Part shown: positions 22,322 through 33,696 of the stretch, in pieces
How positions within the stretch are numbered: position 1 is the stretch's first letter
Layout of the letters: every line of letters begins with the position of its first letter
DNA from: Cochliopodium minus
Taxonomy: Eukaryota > Discosea > Himatismenida > Cochliopodiidae
Assembly (NCBI GenBank): GCA_024220525.1
Contig: JAMYWO010000125.1
Span: forward strand, 61,713 to 125,712
Length of the DNA stretch: 64,000 nt
Reading direction: 5' to 3'
The notes under the pieces: generated by a model
The model's database searches: none
What the model was told of the DNA's origin: nothing
What the model saw: only the letters and a program-made list of their open reading frames with translations
Position numbers and translations under genes: made by a program

Positions 22322-23716
22322 ATGAAATTTCCTATTGCTTTTCTTTTTGTTCTCTTCATTTCTTTTGATATGTACTTATCTAACAATCCTCTCGGAAAGG
22401 AGGGATTAGTGATATGGGGATGTGATTTCAGAGAAAGATGTGTTTCTCTATCTTTTGATGATGGGCCAATTGCAACCAATAGTAAAAATTATGAAATGAA
22501 AATAATTAATATTTCAAGTTCATCTTTGATATATTTCAGTTAATTTAAGAAATTAAAAAATAAATCTTCTTTTTGATACCTTTGTGATTCTTTTTTTTAG
22601 AAAGGACCAATAGAATTTTGGATATTCTTCAGGAATATAATGTCACTGCATCTTTCTTCTTTATTGGATCATACCTCCAATCACAAGAAGGAAAAGTTTT
22701 GGTGCAAAGGGCACACAGAGAAGGACACTTGATAGGAAGTCACACTTGGAGCCACCAAAACTTGAGTTTGTTGTCCGAAACAAACATTACTGAAATGCAA
22801 CAAGAAATTGATAAAGCAGAAAAATCATAGAAGAAACCGTAATGTGTTTTTTTTAATTATAAAATTAACAAAAAATATTTTTTAAGGTTGGAGAAAGACC
22901 TTGGGTGATAAGACCTCCTTATGGTAAAAATAAAACTTTTTTTTTTTGATTAATAAAGAATTTTTTTTTTAAATTTTATCGATTAAACAGTTAACAAGAA
23001 TTCCTTCAAAATTATTTAAAAGATTTAAAGATCAATAAGACAGAAATATTTTTCTTTATTTTTGAAATATAATCTCTACTGATTTGAAATTTTTTAAAAT
23101 ATTTGCAGATAATATTTTTTGAAAAATTTATAGGAGCTATGAACACAGCCGTTTATGAGTATTTGAAAAAGAAAGTAAAGAAAAAAAAATTTTTGTTATT
23201 GTTAATAAATCTGTTTCTTTTTCTTCTTTAAAGGGTTATATTGTTGCTATGTGGTCTACTGGAGGTACCGATTGGTTTTTCAACAATGCTACCCTTATAA
23301 ATCAAGCTATTTATTCTGCTATGCCTTCAATGGGTTCCATTGCTCTAAGTCATGACACCATCGAAGAAACCGTTGTAGGTTTAGCTCCTTTAATAGAATG
23401 TAAAAACGAAATATAATTTAAAAAAATAATCAATCTTTTTGAAAAAATATAAAAAATCAAACTAAATTATTATTTTCATAAAGTATTAACGAAACCTGGA
23501 GAAAATCCACAATTTCCTCTTGTCAATCCTACTTATTTTAAATTGGTACCTTTGCAACAGTGTATCACTGCTAATCAAATCCAACAGTCCGATCTCTTTT
23601 CTTCCTCTCTTTGGATCTATGCAACCTTTTTGTTTATTGTTACAACTGTATCTCTTCTGATTGTAGTAATTTTATTAGTTGTGAAGATTAAGAAAATAAA
23701 TTACGTTCAATTTTGA
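22322..23716 (+). CDS. Membrane-anchored chitin/polysaccharide deacetylase (NodB family), with one frameshift
   Basis: N-deacetylates chitin-like polymers at the cell surface or in cyst walls. Signal peptide MKFPIAFLFVLFISFDMYLS; NodB motifs all present: SFDDGP, GSHTWSH (metal His pair), RPPYG, STGGTDW and ALSHDTIEET. The C-terminus has one TM helix (WIYATFLFIVTTVSLLIVVI) and a short basic tail (KIKKINYVQF), giving type I topology. Exons: 22322-22482, 22601-about 22838, about 22888-22923, then three more to TGA at 23714-23716. At 22818-22825 the run GAAAAATC gives a stop (AEKS-stop), whereas one more A gives AEKIIEET with a perfect donor after ACC. A homopolymer consensus error is therefore more likely than a pseudogene. 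Chitin deacetylases are typical of chitin- or chitosan-walled cysts and fungi. Confidence 0.88.
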
Positions 23717-24021
23717 TAGTTGACCTAAAAACTTTTAAAAAAATTAAAAAAAAAAATTGTTCAAAAAAATATTCCCAATCAATTCAAGATGTAAAATAAT
23801 TTTCTTCATAATATCCAATATATCTCAATTATTCACGATTATATCCTTATTCTGTTTAAACAAAATAATAATCTGTGATGATTTAAGCAAAAGAAATAAA
23901 TAAGATCAAAAAGCATCATTATAGAATAGAAACAATAATATAATCTTATATCCACCCAATATACCCAAATAATAACTTTATTCCTAATAAATTTAAAAAG
24001 ATAAAAGTTAATTGAGAAAGA

Positions 24022-24540
24022 ATGAAGCATGGAATCAAATGGAAATCGAATTTGGGTAAGAGAGCAGGTCATAAATTGTTGATGTTGAAAACCATGACCA
24101 CACAATTGATCAAGCACGATACCATCGAGACCACCATCCCAAAGGCCAAGCAAATGAAACATTTCTGCGAGAAGGTAGTGGGATTGGCAAAGAGAGGAGA
24201 TTTAAATGCACGTAGACAAGCTGCACGTATTGTAAAAGATAAGGATGTGTTGAAAAGATTGTTTGATGAATTCCCTATGCGCTATAGATTTCGCAAGGGT
24301 GGTTATACTGCTATTTATAGGACTGGAAGGTTTCGTAGGGGTGATGCCACTGATTTATGCTCCATTTACTATGTAGATAGCCCTAATCATAAATTATTTG
24401 TGGAGGCCAATAGAATCCCTTATAGCTCCATTGAGAGTATTGATTCTCAAAATGATGATCTTGGTGATTTTATTGAGAAGAAAAATAATGAAAATGTTGA
24501 AAAGAAATCAGACATAGATATACAAATTGAACAAAAATAA
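24022..24540 (+). CDS. MRPL17: Mitochondrial large-subunit ribosomal protein bL17m
   Basis: Intronless 172-residue protein of the bacterial L17 family: MKHGIKWKSNLGKRAGHKLL, LIKHDTIETTIPKAKQMKHF, LAKRGDLNARRQAARIVKD, LFDEFPMRYRFRKGGYTAIY and RFRRGDATDLCSIYYVD match the entire bL17 fold in order. Residues about 130-172 are an acidic/Asn-rich extension with no bacterial counterpart. Eukaryotes have this protein only in organellar ribosomes, so it should be imported into the mitochondrion, although no long cleavable presequence is seen (bL17m often lacks one). Its presence implies a mitochondrial genome that is still translated. Confidence 0.92.
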   Translation: MKHGIKWKSNLGKRAGHKLLMLKTMTTQLIKHDTIETTIPKAKQMKHFCEKVVGLAKRGDLNARRQAARIVKDKDVLKRLFDEFPMRYRFRKGGYTAIYRTGRFRRGDATDLCSIYYVDSPNHKLFVEANRIPYSSIESIDSQNDDLGDFIEKKNNENVEKKSDIDIQIEQK

Positions 24541-24969
24541 ACTGCTTTATTTAACAATATAGAGAGATCTTTCATACCATTATCATTCGAACAAAAAAAA
24601 AATTTATTCTTCACTAATAATTATAAAAATATAATTTCAATTTTTCTCAATATTTTCTATAAAGATAATTTTGTTTTATGATTCTTTTTTTTTTTGATAT
24701 CTTCCTTCTTTATTTTTTTTTTATTGTTGTATAAATATTTATTTTGAGATAATTTTCAATCAATATCACATCAAACATATCCCTATCCAATAAATAAAAG
24801 CTGAAAAAGAAGAATGAACATTTTCCATTTTTAAAAAGAAAAGTAATATAAAAATATAAATAAAAAAAATCAAATTAATTTTTTAATTTCTTCATAATAA
24901 ACAAGAATATCAAATTTTATCGTGGATTACGGACACACGATTTTTATAATCAACTCAAATACAATCAAA
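24541..24969. other. Intergenic spacer, no gene seen
   Basis: About 430 nt of A/T-rich sequence between the L17 stop and the next start on the same strand. No conserved reading frame or RNA gene was recognised. It must hold the L17 terminator and the promoter of the PB1-like gene. Confidence 0.6.
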
Positions 24970-25822
24970 ATGTTTAACAATCAACAAGAAAATACACTTT
25001 TTCAAGAAAAAGATGCTTTGAAGGAATGGGACTTCAGTTGCACTATGAATGATGAAGAAAATGAAGAGAAATGCGCAAAAATATTTGTCAAGTATGATAA
25101 ATGTACCAAAAATATCGATTTACCAAAATCTACCCTTACAATGGAATATTCTATAAATGATTTGATCAAAATCATCAAAAAAGAATTCAAATTGTCCAAT
25201 CATGCTAACATGAAGATCTTTTATGACAATAAGACCATAATGGTAAACAATGATAAGGTATTCCAACAAATATTAGGTAATCCAATCAAATAAAGTTTAT
25301 TTATAATTCTATACTCCATATAAAACTTAAAATAAATTTTAAACTCTCCTTCATTTCTCTTTAAAATTCTTGTTATATTACAAAATATGACATTTATTAT
25401 TTTTATAATCTCAAAATTTATAAAAGAATATAAAGACAGATCCTATCTTCTCTTCATTTTGATTGTTTCAAACCAAATTCTTTTTTAATTCAAAACATTA
25501 ATTTAAAATAGGATGCTTGAACAATAAACCAATGGAGATTGAAATCTTCCTCTCCAACATCCAACACTGCCTTCTCTGCATGAAATCCAACTGCCATCAC
25601 ATCTCCACTATCACCCAAAAGAAAAGAAAAGAGATCGATAGCAAGCCAAAGATCAACCTCTTGGAGCCAGAGCTCAACTACACCAGCCATCCAAGAGAGG
25701 AAAATTCATCACCCATTTCTGCTTGTACCAAAAAAAGAAGAATTGCATCTTGTTCCCAAAGCTTGAAAAGTTCACAGAATCTACTCATCCCCCAATCCCC
25801 ATCAGGATCTTTTATTTTTTAA
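24970..25822 (+). CDS. Unrecognised protein with PB1/ubiquitin-like N-terminal domain
   Basis: Two exons, 24970-25276 and 25512-25822, phase 1, 205 residues. Residues about 35-110 look like a beta-grasp domain of PB1 or Ras-binding type: AKIFVKYDKCTKNIDLPKST, YSINDLIKIIKKEFKLSN, MKIFYDNKTIMVNNDKVFQQ, then PMEIEIFL as the last strand. The C-terminal half contains three CX2C-like or Cys/His residues (HCLLCMKSNCHH), a basic KKRKE patch and a Ser-rich low-complexity tail. No specific family is claimed. The start follows an A-rich context; upstream in-frame codons lack an ATG. Confidence 0.55.
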
Positions 25823-25879
25823 TTTTATGTGCTTTTTTTTTTTGTTGAAGGAAACCTTTATCTTTTTGATGCCCTCTTT

Positions 25880-26010
25880 ATCTTTCTCCCTTCATCTCTC
25901 TTTCCCCCTTTTTATTTGACAGCAAACGGATATGTCAAATTTAATTTGGGGGTTCATTGAGGATGATTGCGAGGGGGATGGAGGGTTTAATTGAAGGGGA
26001 GGGGTTTTTT
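25880..26010 (+). promoter_or_regulatory. Polypyrimidine tract followed by G-rich cluster, candidate G-quadruplex
   Basis: In an otherwise A/T spacer, a C/T tract (25880-25912, ending TTTCCCCC) is followed by G-runs at 25948-25952 (5), 25973-25977 (5), 25983-25985 (3), 25996-25999 (4) and 26001-26004 (4). Four runs fall within 32 nt, enough for an intramolecular G-quadruplex with one long loop. It lies 180-240 nt upstream of the NOL11-like start, so it may be promoter structure. Confidence 0.4.
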
Positions 26011-26188
26011 TTGATTCAAGAAAAAAAAATTAATATCACCAACAAAATAAAAATCCTTTAGATTCAAACTTTTTTTTTATTCTTCAATGATCATTTACTT
26101 ATAGTCGTTTTGATCTATTTATATTTCCATCCATATGAAACGATTTATGAGAAAAAAATAAAAAAAAAATTTTGTTTGAAATTATTTG

Positions 26189-29100
26189 ATGGATAACATG
26201 GATATTGATTTTATTGATCCTCTTTTGGAGGATAAAGACAAATTGTTGGAGAATCATTTTTCTCTTGTCGAGAATGTTCCCATCTTTGGTTGTGATTATA
26301 ATATTGGTTTCCCGAATCAATTAGTGGTGACCACTGAATCGACTGTTGATATATACAATGTATGATTAAAAAAATAAAAAGAGAAATATAACAGAAAAAA
26401 ATAAGAAATTAAAGATATTTCGTTATTTAACACATATCTAATCTAATCAACCATAGTATAAAGAAAAGAAATTATTGAATAGCTACAATAAGAAACATAT
26501 CAACTTTATAATCCCACCAAAATTGATTGTGAACCATAAAGGGGAAGCATTCTTCTTGGCTGTGACGAATGATGAATTGTATTTTTGGAATAAAATCGAA
26601 GAAATAACAAAAATAGATAAAGTATCAAAGATGAAGGTAATTCAATCTTAAATTTCAAAGAAATTAATTTTTGATTAAATCAAATTTAATTTAATTACTT
26701 TCAAAAAAAAGATCAAAGAAAATACATTTATCATTTATCCATCCAGACATTTCAGCATTTTCACTTTGCACAAAGATGGAACAATATACCATAGAAATCT
26801 TGAGGATATGGTTTCCAAAGAATGCGCAAATTTAAAGTAAACAAGAAAATTTTTTTTCAAAATCATTTTGATATTTTATTTATTTTGATAAATCGTTTTT
26901 TATTTCATTATTTATTTCATTGATTTTTGATTGTTTTTTAATATTTTATTTTTTTCTATTTTCTTAGTTTTGTTTTATATTTTTGATTTTGAATTTATTT
27001 ATTTTATTTTTATTATTTATTTTTTATTTTTATATTTTATTTTTTATTTATTATTTTTTATTTTTTATCTTTATTTTATTTTTTTATCTTTTTATTTTTT
27101 TATTTTTTTATTTTATTTTTTCATTTTTTAATTATTTTTTATTATTAATTTTTCCGTATTATTATCTTTATTTTTTATTTTTTATTTTTATTTTTTTATT
27201 TTTTAATATTTTTGTTTTTTATTTTTTATTTTTTATTTTTTATTTTTTAATTTTTTTATAATCTTTATTAATATTTTTGTTTTTAGTTGCGAAATCGTCT
27301 ATTCAAGCTACTTCACCAACAAACACATGTCAGGATTGTACATCGTAGGAAAGGTAGGAAACAAACACAACCTCTACATCCTCAAACAAGAAAACAAATC
27401 AGAAAAGTTCATCACCCGCTTCACCCAAGAAATAACAAACGAGATCGAAAAAGTTCAAAGATACGAGTTCGACCACAAAAACTACATTTTGTACTTTTTG
27501 GACAAGTCTGGCGTCCTCACCTCTTATCATTGGCTTGAAGTCAAGAGAATTTATTATGAGAACAAGGCTCCCATGAAGATTTTCAAGGTTGACGTTTCTT
27601 CTCTTTTCTCCGAAGATGATTTACAAGATAAGAATCTCAAGGTAATCTCCTATTTTTTTTTTTTTTTTAAAATTATATATATATAAATTACAAATTTTTT
27701 TTGAATCATACTTTTCGTTTATTTTTAAAAAATCTGACAAAATTACATTTTTATAATTAAAGAATTTTATATTGAATTTATTCATTTTATTTATTTTGTT
27801 TTTGTTATTTAATAATTTTTCTGTTTATTTTTATTTTGTTATTTTTCTGTTTGATAATTTTTCTGGTTATTTTCTTTTTATTTTTTTTTCTCTCCTTTTT
27901 TTCGTAATTTTTAATAATTTTTTTTATTTTTTTAAAGTTAACCGCAATAATGAAAGCAAACAAGAACAACCTTTTGCTTCTCACCAAAAAATCAGAAAAC
28001 AAAAAAGAAAATACTCAAACCTACCTCCTCACTGTGTGGTCCGTCTCCCAAAGCATCATCGTACACAAACAACAAGTGGATGTCCCTGTCTCTTATGGAA
28101 AGCCTATTCATTTGAGATCTATCGAAGGAAACCATTATTTGCTCACTTTCGAGAATTCTGTTGTCATTTTAAAAAACGAAATGTTAGGTAAAGAAATTTT
28201 TTTTTTTTATTTTTTTTTTAATTTATTTTATTTTTATAGTTTATTTATATTTTTTATCTTCATTTTTTCCATTATTATTTCATTTTTTCATTTTTTTTTT
28301 TATTTTGATTATTTTATTTTTATTTTTTATTGATTAAAACATTTTTCATTTATTAAAATAATTTATTTTTTTATTTTCATTTTTCATTTTTTATTTTTTA
28401 TTTTTTATAACCTTTTTCATTTATAAGATTAGATAATTTTTTTTTTTTTTCGTTATGATTCTCATTATTTTTTATAATTGATTACAAATTTTTCATTGAA
28501 ACAATTTATTTATTGAAAATTATATTTTTTTTTTTTAATTTTTATTTTATCTTTACTTATTATTAGGAAACACATTATTTCATACACTATCAAGCCACGA
28601 TTTAACAACCGCCCTGTTGGGAGAAAAAAAGAACGAGTTTTTGTTCCCTGAAGTCAGCTCCGTCAACTTTGAGTTCAACGAGGATCTTTTGTGCAAAGAA
28701 ATGGAGATTCTCCTAAAAAAATCTTCCAAAACGGATTCTAGTAAAAAAACAATTTAAGAAATAAAAAATAAAAATAAAAATTAATTGAAAAAAAAAAAAT
28801 CAAAAATAATGATAATAAAAAAAAATTAAAAAATTAAAAAATCAATAAAATAAATTAAAAAATTATGAATAAAATAAATGTAAAATATAAAAGTAAATTA
28901 TTTCAAAAATCATCCAGAAATAAAACTTTTAGTTACAAAATTTATTTTTTATTTTTTATTTAAAAAAAAGACATCATTTCGTTCAGTGAAGAACAAATAA
29001 AAAACGTGTTCAGTGACCAAAACACATTGACCAAGAATATGGTAGAGAATTCTCTCAAAAAGGCGAAAACAGACAGCGTACACATGTCAAAACTCCTCAA

Positions 29101-30169
29101 ATCCCTCACCACCTCCTCCAACACCACTTACATCCAAAGACTCATCGACATCATCTCCGAAAAAAAAGACTGGAGGGAGTTTAAGAAAATTAATTCCGAT
29201 TGCTTTAATCTCTTATCTTCGAATCTTATCTCGTTCAAATTTTTTCGATCTATGTTTGAGGGATCTCATTATGATGTTTTGTTCCATTTGTTTTCTCACA
29301 TGCATCATTTCAGCGAACATGTTCTCGTCTATTTTTTGAGGGTTTTGCAAGGCAAAAGTTGCGATGATGCTTTGCGCAGGTTGATTTCTTTTTTTGGGAA
29401 GTCTAATAATTCTCGTTCTTTCGTTGGTATGGAGTTGCTTATTTCTTTTTCCAAACGATATGAGGAATATCCTTACTTTTTGATGTAACATATTTTTTTT
29501 AAATTTAAATTCATTTTTTTTATTTTTATTTTTATTTTGTTATTTTTATTTTATTATTTTTATTTTTATTTTTATTTTTATTTTCATTTTTTATTTTTCA
29601 TTTTATTATTTTTATTTATTTTTTATTTTTATTTAATTTTATTATTTTTATTTATTTTTAAAGGTGCCTCTTGCTCACAAAGAAATACAATTCTTCTCAA
29701 ATAGTGAGGGAGATCAAAAACTGGGATTTGGAAGAGTACAAATACCTCCTCATCTTGCTCACCCGTCTAATGTCCCTCTACTCTACTCCGAACTTCAATC
29801 ATTTCTCAAAATCACTCCTTCCTACTCAAGTAAAAAATATTTAATCATTTTTATTTTATTTTTTATTTATTTATTTTTTTTTATTTTTTAATTTATTTTT
29901 TTTTTTAAATTTATTTTTTATTTTTTATTTACTTTTTTTTGCAGGCTCAAGTTGTTGAATGGATCAGTGTTCTTTTGGATTCTAATTTTAAGGGGATTGT
30001 CTTTGAAGAAGAGATTTCACAAGAAATAGTGCCTTGTTTACACGAAATAGTCGAGAGAAAAGTACAAGAAATGGAATTGCTCAGCTCCTTGAAAAATTTG
30101 ACAAATGGTTTAATACATAACCCTATCATCACTGAAGGAAAATTTGACTATTCAATTCAGTTTATTTAA
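26189..30169 (+). CDS. NOL11-like nucleolar protein (t-UTP / SSU processome)
   Basis: Multi-exon gene; the protein starts MDNMDIDFIDPLLEDKDKLL and ends YSIQFI-stop. The N-terminal half has repeated beta-strand segments compatible with a propeller (QLVVTTESTVDIYN, AFFLAVTNDELYFWN, FSIFTLHKDGTIYHRN, LYIVGKVGNKHNLYILK, YILYFLDKSGVLTSYHW, TYLLTVWSVSQSIIVHKQQV). The C-terminal half is helical. The end, YKYLLILLTRLMSLYSTPNF then QVVEWISVLLDSNFKGIVF, resembles my memory of the C-terminus of NOL11, which acts in rDNA transcription and early 18S rRNA processing. The exon at 29006-29484 joins 29664 through an AT|GTAACA donor in frame. Alternatives: UTP8-like or another propeller/helical scaffold. No signal peptide. 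Confidence 0.5.
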
Positions 30170-30262
30170 TAAAACATAAAAAAATAAAAATTTATTTAAT
30201 TTATTTTAAAAAAAAAAATTTTGTTAAATTAATTTTTTTAATTTTTTTAATATTGAGGAAGA

Positions 30263-33200
30263 TTAATTTCTTTGGGTGAAAATGAGCTTGATAGGTTTTC
30301 TTGGAGTGGTAGTGAGAACGCTCACAACATCCAAAATATCTTTTTAAAAGTAATAAAAATAAAAATAATAAAAAATAATAAACAATAATTTTGATTTACG
30401 AGGTTCAGTGCAACCTTTAGGGTGAGCGATGTTGTATTTGTGAATGGTTGAGGCAATGATGTACAAGGATTCTATTTCTGCCATTTTGAGACCGATGCAT
30501 GATCTGCTTCCCTGACTAAAAGGGATGTAAGTGTGAGGGAAGATTTCGTCAGTGGTCCATCTATCTGGGTTGAATTTTTCTGGGTTTTTCCAATATTTTG
30601 GGTGTCTGTGAAGATTCTAAAAAAAAAAAGAAAAAATTTAAAAAAAAATTTAAGGTGAAAAATAAAAAAATAAAAAGTAAAAAATGGAAAATTACAGGAA
30701 CATCAATGTAGACATGTGTATCTTTTGGTATGAAATATTCTCCTAAATGAGTATCTGTTTCTGCTTTCTTTGGGATTCTGTATTAAATAAAATTAAAATA
30801 AAAAATAAATAAAATTAAAATAAATAAAATTAAAATAAATAAAATAAAATTAAATAAAATTAAATAAAATTAAAATAAATAAAATTAAATTCAAAAATTT
30901 TTTTTTTTTTTAATTACGTGAAAACAGGAGGCATGAGTCTGAGGGTTTCTTTGAAGACAAGCATGGTGTAAGACATGTTTTTGACGTCTTCATAATCAAC
31001 ATCTTCTTTTTCTCCTTTCAACTTTAAATATTCCTCTATGATTCTTTCTTGCATCTCTGGATATGAAGCCAAATAAGCAAAAACAAAAACTAAAGTATGG
31101 GCAGTTGTCTCTTTGTAAAAAAAAAAAAAAAAAAATTAAAAAAAATAAAAAATTTTTATGTAAGGATTAATTGAAAAAAAAAATCATATTTTAAAAAATT
31201 AAAATAAAAAATCTTGTTAATTAAATAAAAAATCTAAAAAAAATAAAAAAATCTTATCATTTAAAAATTATTCAAAAAATAAAAAAAATGAAAATAAAAA
31301 TTAAAAAAAATTAAAATAAAAAATCTTTTCATTTAAATTATTCAAAAAATAAAAATAAAAATAAAAATAAAAAAAATTTATTAATACCATGACCTGCTAA
31401 GAAGAAAATGAACCCATTTGATCTTAATTCACTGTCGTTCAAAATTTCAGCTTAAAAAAAAAAATTAAAAATAAAACAATTAAAAATAAAAAACTATTAA
31501 AAAAAAAAAAAAAATAAAAAAATTTTTTTTTTTTTTTATACTTTCTTCGTTTGCTTTTACAAGTAAGGACAAGAGATCAGATTTAGAGTTGGAATCTTCA
31601 TTATTTTGATTTTTCTTCCCCTCTTGGATCACATCGTTCAAATCTAAATTGAAATCGTCAAAGTTCTTGTGAAGATCTGGGAATCCAAAGAATGGAAGGT
31701 TTTTCGAGATGAAATGAGGAACTTTTATTTTTTAAAAAAAATAAATTAAATGTTTTGTAAAAAATTAAAAAATTTAATTAAATATTAAAAATTATTCTTT
31801 TTTCTATTACCTGCAATGTATGTCTAGAAATTTTTTTTTGTTTTTAAATCTTTATCATTTTATTTTTTATTTTTATTTTTATTCATTTTTTATTTTTATT
31901 TTTATTTTTAATAATATTATTTTTCAAATATTTATTATTTTGTTTATTTTTTATTTTTATTTTCAAATATTATTTTTCAAATATTTATTATTTTATTTAT
32001 TTTTACATGTTATTTATTTTATTTTTATTAATTTTTATATTTTATTTTTATTACTTTTATTTTATTTTTATTAATTTTTATATTTATCATTATTTTTATT
32101 TTATTTTGATTTTAATTTTAATTTTTTTTATTTTTATGTTTTATTATATATATTTATCATTTATTTTGATTTTTACCAAAACTCTGGTTTGTACAACGTT
32201 GAAGGATTGATGGAAAGGAATTCTTCCCTTGTTTTCTGTGGTTTTTTGAACGTCATCCCAAGTACCATCCATATCTCTCCCAAAACTTTTTTATTTTTAA
32301 AAAAACAAAATTATTAAAAAATCAATAAATAAATTAAAATAAAATTTAAATATTTACACTGCAGCTCCAGTAACTTTGCAAAAAAAAATTTGGATTAATT
32401 TTTTTTTTGAATTTATTAAATTAATATTTTTATTTTATTTTATTTTTTATTCAATTATTTTATTTTATTTTTATTTGTTTTATTTATTTGTTTTATTCAT
32501 TTATTTTTTTTACTAGCTAAAGTCAACTTTGAAAAGTGAGGATTCAAGTCAATGAGATTGTCTTTGTTGGAGATGTGTTGGTCTATTTTCTTGAAAAACA
32601 AACTAATGTGATGTTTGGTGCACTCCAATGCGAACTTCAAATTTTGCGTAGAAAAAGCAGGGTTACATATTTTCCTGTGTTTTTTCCATTCTTCTCCCTC
32701 TTAACATTAATTTAATATTAAAATTAAAAGTAAAATTAATAAAATGATTTAAATAAAATTATTTTAAAATAAAATAAATAAAATAAAATAACATTATTTA
32801 GTAATATTTATAAAAAATGAAAATAAAGTTAAAGTAATTTTATTAAAGAATGATAGTTTAAAATAATAATTAAAAATTGAAAAAAAATTTTAATTTCAAA
32901 CAAAAGTTTAATCTTTTAATTAAATTATCGAAAAGAAAAAATTTACTTGTAACAACAATATTTCTTCCGAGAAAATCAAGAGTTCCCTAATATTTTTTTT
33001 TGTAAAATTTGAAATATATAAATTAATTTCAGTTTTTTTTTTTTACATAAACTTCGAGAGGCTTGTCAAACTCTTTTTTCATGGTTGCATCCTTAATGAA
33101 ATTTGGATCCCTCAAAAAAATCGTGTTTCTATTGTAACAAGATTTCTAAAAAAAATTTTGAAAAGAAAAAAATGAAAGGAAATTTCGCAGAAATTTTTTT

Positions 33201-33666
33201 TTTTTTTTTTACAACAAATAATTCTTTTCCTTTGTATAAGCTTTCATAGTAATGTTGATCCATTGGTAGAATAGGATCCAATTTTTTCAATAATCCAGGA
33301 TAAAATTCTTTTTTTGAAGATTATTCATTTAATTTATTTATTTCGGTGAATATTATTTATAATATTTATTTCTATTTTTTTTGAACCTGCGATCATCACT
33401 AAGATTGGATCCAATGAATTGAAGAAATTATTATCTGAAAGGAAATAAAAAAAAAAATTATTTTATTGAGGAATTTCCTTGATCTTTGATATTATTTTTA
33501 CATCCTGGAAGATGGGATGAAATCTTCTTGTTATGTTCATAATTTTTCAATAATTGCGACTTTAGAAAGTATTAATTTATATAGGGAAGTAAAATGAAAT
33601 GGAATTTATTACAATCTTAAAAATTATGAACAAAATCAATGCAGTAAATATGAGAAGAAATATCAT
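30263..33666 (-). CDS. Cytochrome P450 monooxygenase
   Basis: Haem-thiolate monooxygenase of the ER membrane. About 13 exons on the minus strand, from MIFLLIFTALILFIIFKI (N-terminal anchor, ATG at 33666) to LTTTPRKPIKLIFTQRN-stop. Hallmarks in order: proline region SSHLPGYNNFF, C-helix GEEWKKHRKICNPAFS, TGAAVFGRDMDGTWDD, I-helix FLAGHETTAHTL split by an intron inside Glu, K-helix ExxR as FKETLRLMPPVF, PEKFNPDRW (PERF region) and the haem loop FSQGSRSCIG with the cysteine ligand. All residues needed for catalysis are present. The substrate cannot be told. Introns are long and extremely A/T-rich (for example 31742-32178). The start lies 31 nt from the end of the upstream intronless ORF on the same strand. 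Confidence 0.9.
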
Positions 33667-33696
33667 GGATCGATTTTTTTTATTTTTTATTATATT

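Noticed and set aside
23839-24162. 107-residue minus-strand frame overlapping L17
   Set aside because: Shadow of the ribosomal protein gene; no independent support.
26931-27261. Overlapping hydrophobic frames resembling membrane proteins
   Set aside because: Intron of the NOL11-like gene made of ATTTTT repeats.
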